Source of the DNA: Methanobacteriota archaeon
GTDB lineage: Archaea > Thermoplasmatota > Poseidoniia > Poseidoniales > Poseidoniaceae
Assembly (NCBI GenBank): GCA_002694585.1
Contig: NZMM01000080.1
Coordinates: 2,167-7,475, forward strand
Direction of reading: 5' to 3'
DNA: 5,309 nt
Part shown: piece by piece, positions 5,132 to 5,309 of the stretch
How the letters are laid out: every line of letters starts with the position of its first letter
Numbering within the stretch: the first letter of the stretch is position 1
Notes under the pieces: model-generated
Databases searched by the model: none
Seen by the model: only the letters and a program-made list of their open reading frames with translations
Told to the model about the DNA's origin: nothing
Made by a program: the position numbers and the translations under genes

Positions 5132-5309
5132 ATGGGTGAGCGCCTAACCCCCTTTGCTCCGCACCTGCTGGGGCTCATCAACCCGGGTGTGGTCATCGCC
5201 GGCAACTTGCTGGGCGGACCGGCCACGGCGATGGGCGCCGTGTGGATGTTAGGCGTTGGCCCGGTGCTTGACCGCGTGCTCGGCTCGAGGCCGCGAACTC
5301 AAGGCAAGC
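5132..5309 (+). CDS. Membrane protein N-terminus resembling AlkB-type alkane 1-monooxygenase (cut by window edge)
   Basis: The ATG at 5132 opens a frame of 59 codons that runs off the window. The sequence begins MGERLTPFAPHLLGLINPGV and continues with two hydrophobic stretches (about 10-26 and 30-47) that end in GPVLDRVLG (43-51). A Pro-ending helix followed by x-L-L-D-x-x-x-G after two membrane segments is the opening pattern of AlkB/xylene-monooxygenase type di-iron membrane hydroxylases (compare PLLDAMFG in Pseudomonas AlkB). The diagnostic histidine boxes would lie further on and are not in the window, so the call is tentative. Another fatty-acid-desaturase-superfamily membrane protein is the main alternative. 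An in-frame TGA at 5105-5107 limits upstream extension. An overlapping ATG at 5128 is followed at once by a stop in its own frame. Confidence 0.4.
   Translation, partial: MGERLTPFAPHLLGLINPGVVIAGNLLGGPATAMGAVWMLGVGPVLDRVLGSRPRTQGK

Noticed and set aside
4129..5226. 365-codon open frame on the minus strand opposite the M24 gene
   Set aside because: It is antisense to a gene with a complete set of M24 metal ligands. Its translation is His/Arg/Val-rich with no recognisable motif, the usual look of a shadow frame in GC-rich DNA.

Overview
The window looks like a stretch of a GC-rich archaeal chromosome, most likely a marine planktonic euryarchaeon of the Poseidoniia (Marine Group II) type. That placement is an inference and is not proven here. 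It rests on compact gene packing, mostly absent Shine-Dalgarno sites with weak A/T islands about 25-30 bases before several starts (compatible with leaderless archaeal transcripts), acidic secreted proteins, a lipoprotein-type binding protein, a C-terminally anchored exported peptidase, and a small basic zinc-ribbon protein. There is no rRNA, tRNA, CRISPR array, insertion sequence or phage gene. No gap between genes exceeds about 100 bases.

Layout: (1) The minus-strand left edge carries the N-terminus of an acyltransferase-3 family membrane protein, cut by the window end. (2) Upstream of it on the same strand is a complete moeA (molybdopterin molybdotransferase). (3) A 91-bp divergent gap containing a perfect 8-bp inverted repeat (10-bp spacer) separates moeA from a plus-strand gene. 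That gene fuses a TupB-type tungstate ABC permease to a TupC-type ATPase in one 432-residue chain. (4) The matching binding lipoprotein TupA lies on the opposite strand and converges on it, with the two coding ends overlapping by 10 bp. tupA is the second gene of a tight pair behind a small basic zinc-ribbon protein. (5) Divergent from that pair is an exported, membrane-anchored M24 metallopeptidase of Xaa-Pro aminopeptidase/dipeptidase type, reduced to the catalytic domain. (6) At the right edge is the start of a membrane protein whose N-terminus resembles AlkB-type alkane monooxygenases.

The central theme is oxyanion metal handling. TupA captures tungstate (or molybdate) outside the cell, the TupB-TupC fusion imports it, and MoeA inserts the metal into molybdopterin. 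The whole uptake-to-insertion set sits within about 3.4 kb, but it is split over three transcription units instead of a standard tupABC operon. The flanking acyltransferase, M24 peptidase and AlkB-like genes have no evident link to it.
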